Below are positions 61,472-64,000 of a DNA stretch of 64,000 bases, in pieces. Source of the stretch: JADFJB01 sp964464595. Lineage in GTDB: Bacteria; Zhuqueibacterota; JdFR-76; DREG01. The stretch is from assembly GCA_964464595.1 (NCBI GenBank), contig CAYXGW010000008.1:36822-100821 (forward strand), given 5' to 3'. The translations under genes were made by a program, and so were the position numbers. The notes under the pieces are model-generated. The model saw nothing but the letters and a program-made list of their open reading frames with translations, had not been told where the DNA came from and did no database searches. The stretch's first letter is position 1. Each line of letters starts with the position of its first letter.

Positions 61472-62656
61472 ATGAAAAAAACGCTAATCATTATTTTTGT
61501 GATTTTGATTGCAATCATTAGCGTTGCTTGGCTTGCAGCTTCCTTCATCGTACCGGAGATACTCGATAGGAAATTCAACGCAGTACTGCTGCCCGAAGCA
61601 AAAGAGAGCCTGTCTGCCAAGGCAAAGGCGTTGCATTCCTCTCTTTTGATTGCCGATCTGCATAACGATGCGCTGATTTGGGGCCGGGATTTGCTCCAGC
61701 GTAAAGATTATGGTCAAGTCGATTTACCACGCCTTCGGGAAGGGAACGTCGCATTGCAAGTGTTTTCCGTTCCAACGAAAGTGCCGAAAGAGCGCGGTCC
61801 CCGAGGTACCCACGCAGACGGTTTGAATCTAATCACACTCTCGGCGCTCACGCAAATCTGGCCGCCGGCAACCTGGTTCAGTCTCAACAGCAGGGCACTC
61901 TACCTTGCCGGACGATTGCATGATTTCGCTGAAGAATCCGGCGGCGGTTTTCGTATCCTGAAGACATCGGGCCATGTGGAACAATTTCTCAGCGACCGGC
62001 AGAAAAATGTGAACTTGACAGCGGGGATGTTGGCCATCGAAGGTTTGCACTCTTTGCAAGGAAATCCGGACAATCTTGAAAAACATTTCCGCGCCGGTTA
62101 TCGGATTCTCGGTCTCGTCCACCAATTCGACAATGAAATCGGCGGCTCATCATACGGTATTGAAAAAGGGGGCTTGACGGAGTTCGGCCGCATAATCATT
62201 CGCCGCATGGAAGAATTGCACATGGCCGTAGATTTGGCGCATGCCTCTCCGGCACTCATTGATGATGTACTGGAAATTGTTACGCGGCCTGTTCTTGTTT
62301 CGCATACCGGGGTGCAGGGCACTTGTGATCGCAGCCGTAATCTGAGCGACGCCCACATTCGTGGGATTGCCAGTACCGGTGGTGTCATCGGCATTGGGTT
62401 CTGGAGCGGCGCAGTCTGCGGGATCGATTATGGCCAGTCGATTGCCCGCGCAATTCGCTATGTCGCAGACCTGGTTGGCGTTGAGCACGTCGGGTTGGGC
62501 TCGGATTTCGACGGCGACAAGCTGCCCTTCGATGTAACCGGCATGGTTTATATTACCCAAGCCCTGCTCGATCAGGGCTTCGAAGAGGATGAAATACGCA
62601 TGATTATGGGCGAAAATATTTTTCGGCTATTGCGTGAAGTTTTGCCTGGTGACTGA
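61472..62656 (+). CDS. Membrane dipeptidase (peptidase M19, renal dipeptidase family)
   Basis: 394 aa with an N-terminal membrane helix (about 5-25). Metal ligands and family motifs: IADLHNDALIW (HxD), AIEGLHSLQGN (bridging Glu), VDLAHASP, VSHTGVQG with the two His, and GLGSDFDGDKLPFDVTGM. Hydrolyses dipeptides, often with a C-terminal D-residue, in the periplasm. Higher G+C than its neighbours. Confidence 0.93.
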   Translation: MKKTLIIIFVILIAIISVAWLAASFIVPEILDRKFNAVLLPEAKESLSAKAKALHSSLLIADLHNDALIWGRDLLQRKDYGQVDLPRLREGNVALQVFSVPTKVPKERGPRGTHADGLNLITLSALTQIWPPATWFSLNSRALYLAGRLHDFAEESGGGFRILKTSGHVEQFLSDRQKNVNLTAGMLAIEGLHSLQGNPDNLEKHFRAGYRILGLVHQFDNEIGGSSYGIEKGGLTEFGRIIIRRMEELHMAVDLAHASPALIDDVLEIVTRPVLVSHTGVQGTCDRSRNLSDAHIRGIASTGGVIGIGFWSGAVCGIDYGQSIARAIRYVADLVGVEHVGLGSDFDGDKLPFDVTGMVYITQALLDQGFEEDEIRMIMGENIFRLLREVLPGD

Positions 62657-62952
62657 AGCGCTACTTATGGGATATCAGCAACTTAAAGTGAGTGACAAGC
62701 GAACCACATAAGACATTGATATACTGCAAGACCGACTCCAAACCCGGCGACCTCATTTATTGGAAAAGTTTTATCCATCCAAAAAATATAAACAAAATCA
62801 AGAAAACCATTGATTTTGGACTCATCAATTTGTAAAATGCAATATTGTTAGAACCCAAAATATCTTCTGCAAGATATTGTTGGAGCAGTGAAGTTCAGCC
62901 GATCAAATTTACTGTCATCTTATCAACCCCTAACCGAAGGAGGAAGGACCCC
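62657..62952. other. Gap containing dispersed promoter repeat copy 6
   Basis: About 300 bp after the dipeptidase gene. The promoter core is TTGATT (62810-62815), 17 bp, TAAAAT (62833-62838), about 115 bp before the ATG at 62953. No other feature seen. Confidence 0.65.
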
Positions 62953-63045
62953 ATGAAAAGCAACCTTTTTTGGCACTTTCCCAAACATGTGGTGAACGGA
63001 ATCGAACCATTCGAAATCAGAAATCGAAAGGACGTTCAATTTTGA
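62953..63045 (+). CDS. Short leader ORF ahead of the repeat protein
   Basis: 30 codons from ATG 62953 with a strong GGAGGAAGG upstream; its TGA overlaps the TTG start of the next gene. The peptide (MKSNLFWHFPKHVVNGIEPF...) matches nothing I know. The coupling suggests that it tunes translation of the large protein, or it is a truncated gene start. Confidence 0.4.
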   Translation: MKSNLFWHFPKHVVNGIEPFEIRNRKDVQF

Positions 63046-64000
63046 AATCCATATTCTTTTTCAGCATGTTGTTCGTTGTACTAACAGCACAAATCTCCTG
63101 GAGCCAGATTCCTCAAACCATGAGTTACCAGGGCGTCGTGATCGATGCCGAAGGTAATCCGCTGCCTGATGGCAATGTCGTTCTAACCTTTAAGCTTTAC
63201 GACATCTCCACAGATGGTGAATCGCTCTACGAAGAGACCCACGGCGAAGTGAATGTGGCGGGCGGCATCTTCAGCGTCATCATCGGCAGTACAAATCCCT
63301 TGAATCTACTTTTTGACAAGCAGTATTGGCTTGGCATAACCGTAGGTGCGGAGGGGACTGAACTTACTCCGCGGATACAGCTAACATCTTCTGTGTATAG
63401 TTTGAATGCGAAGTCAGTAATTGATAATGCTGTAAGTACTGCAAAGATTCAGGATGGCGCGGTTACCAGCGCAAAGATCGCAGAAGGTCAGGTGGTCAAA
63501 AGCCTCAATGGTCTGACAGATGATGTAACCATTGAAGCCGGAAATAATGTGACGATTACTCAGAGTGATAACACCTTGACTATAGAAGCAAAAGGCGGAG
63601 GTGGAAATGGAGATATTACGGCGGTGATTGCCGGAGCAGGACTGGCAGGCGGTGGAGAAGTAGGCGATGTAACGCTTTCAATTGCAAATGGCGGAGTGAC
63701 CGAGGAAAAGATTGCCGATGATGCGGTTACCAGCGCAAAGATCGCTGCCGGTGCGGTTGACACCAGCAAAATTGCGGATAACGCGGTCACCAATGCAAAG
63801 ATCGCCGTGGGTCAGGTGGTCAAAAGCCTCAATGGCTTGATGGATGATGTAACCATTGAAGCCGGAAAAAATATGACGATTACTCAGAGTGGCGATACAT
63901 TGACCATAGGCGCAACAGGTGGAGGTGGAGACGGCAATTCACTTGATGCCGCCGATAGAGACCCGACGGACGTGGTTTTTGTAGACAATGATGGCAATGT
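63042..64000 (+). CDS. Secreted repetitive fibre-like protein, 3' end outside window
   Basis: At least 319 codons, open to the window edge. TTG 63042 starts it, with AAAGGA about 9 nt upstream. Signal peptide to about WSQIPQ, a beta domain (MSYQGVVIDAEGNPLPDG; VNVAGGIFSVIIGS) common in FCB secreted proteins, then NAVSTAKI/DDAVTSAKI heptad-like repeats alternating with GQVVKSLNGL-DDVTIEAG units (two seen, at about 63487 and 63817) and Gly-rich linkers. The pattern resembles trimeric fibre or tail-spike stalks. Probably a surface adhesin or fibre. Confidence 0.8.
   Translation, partial: MKSIFFFSMLFVVLTAQISWSQIPQTMSYQGVVIDAEGNPLPDGNVVLTFKLYDISTDGESLYEETHGEVNVAGGIFSVIIGSTNPLNLLFDKQYWLGITVGAEGTELTPRIQLTSSVYSLNAKSVIDNAVSTAKIQDGAVTSAKIAEGQVVKSLNGLTDDVTIEAGNNVTITQSDNTLTIEAKGGGGNGDITAVIAGAGLAGGGEVGDVTLSIANGGVTEEKIADDAVTSAKIAAGAVDTSKIADNAVTNAKIAVGQVVKSLNGLMDDVTIEAGKNMTITQSGDTLTIGATGGGGDGNSLDAADRDPTDVVFVDNDGN

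Noticed and set aside
63042..64000. Prophage tail fibre
   Set aside because: It has a secretion signal and its own promoter repeat, and no phage structural or lysis genes occur nearby.

Overview
The window reads as a chromosomal segment of a Gram-negative environmental bacterium of the FCB superphylum, perhaps near KSB1/Calditrichota or Ignavibacteria. This placement is an inference with no marker gene behind it. It rests on outer-membrane barrels and many lipoproteins, a DUF4296-like lipoprotein, CadC-type winged-helix/PD40-propeller regulators, ABC-exported polysaccharide genes, about 40% G+C, and promoters that look sigma-70-like rather than Bacteroidota-like. No rRNA, tRNA or CRISPR array was seen.

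Layout. 0-11 kb is ordinary core: sirtuin, TPR lipoprotein, pyrK-pyrD, cdsA, a ZIP transporter, a cold-shock gene with terminator, DoxX, and a CBM9/DUF5916 outer-membrane protein. 11-26 kb is a minus-strand surface-polysaccharide locus: four complete sulfotransferases, two near-identical SGNH hydrolases in a tandem duplication, a sulfatase, GDP-mannose dehydratase, glycosyltransferases, a methyltransferase and the Wzm/Wzt ABC exporter. Together they suggest a sulfated glycan assembled in the cytoplasm and exported by an ABC transporter. A decayed group II intron reverse transcriptase sits among them. 26-38.6 kb holds secreted hydrolases, a winged-helix/propeller regulator, a DUF3179 protein, a broken SLC13 carrier, a von Willebrand A protein and an acetamidase-family enzyme.

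38.6-45.2 kb is the most unusual part. It is an AT-rich run of plus-strand genes centred on nucleotide chemistry: a Nudix-TIR fusion, a stand-alone Nudix protein, a frameshifted nucleotidyltransferase-HEPN gene, a TIR fused to a deoxyribosyltransferase-like domain, a third TIR protein and a small membrane protein of SLATT type. Imperfect palindromes resembling integron attC sites lie between several of them, so the run may be a decayed cassette array carrying NAD-linked defence genes.

45.2-64 kb returns to metabolic and secreted proteins with much rearrangement: a truncated and a full amino-acid permease, a second polysaccharide patch (flippase, deacetylase-like pseudogene, methyltransferase), a racemase, an oxidoreductase, an inverted and broken copy of the regulator locus, serine hydrolase, dipeptidase, and the start of a repetitive secreted protein cut by the window end.

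Two themes cross the window. First, a dispersed repeat carrying a TTGATT-17 bp-TAAAAT/TACTAT promoter stands upstream of six unrelated plus-strand genes. Second, there are many gene fragments and single-base frameshifts. The fragments are real duplications or rearrangements. Some of the one-base frameshifts restore perfect family motifs when repaired and could be assembly errors.
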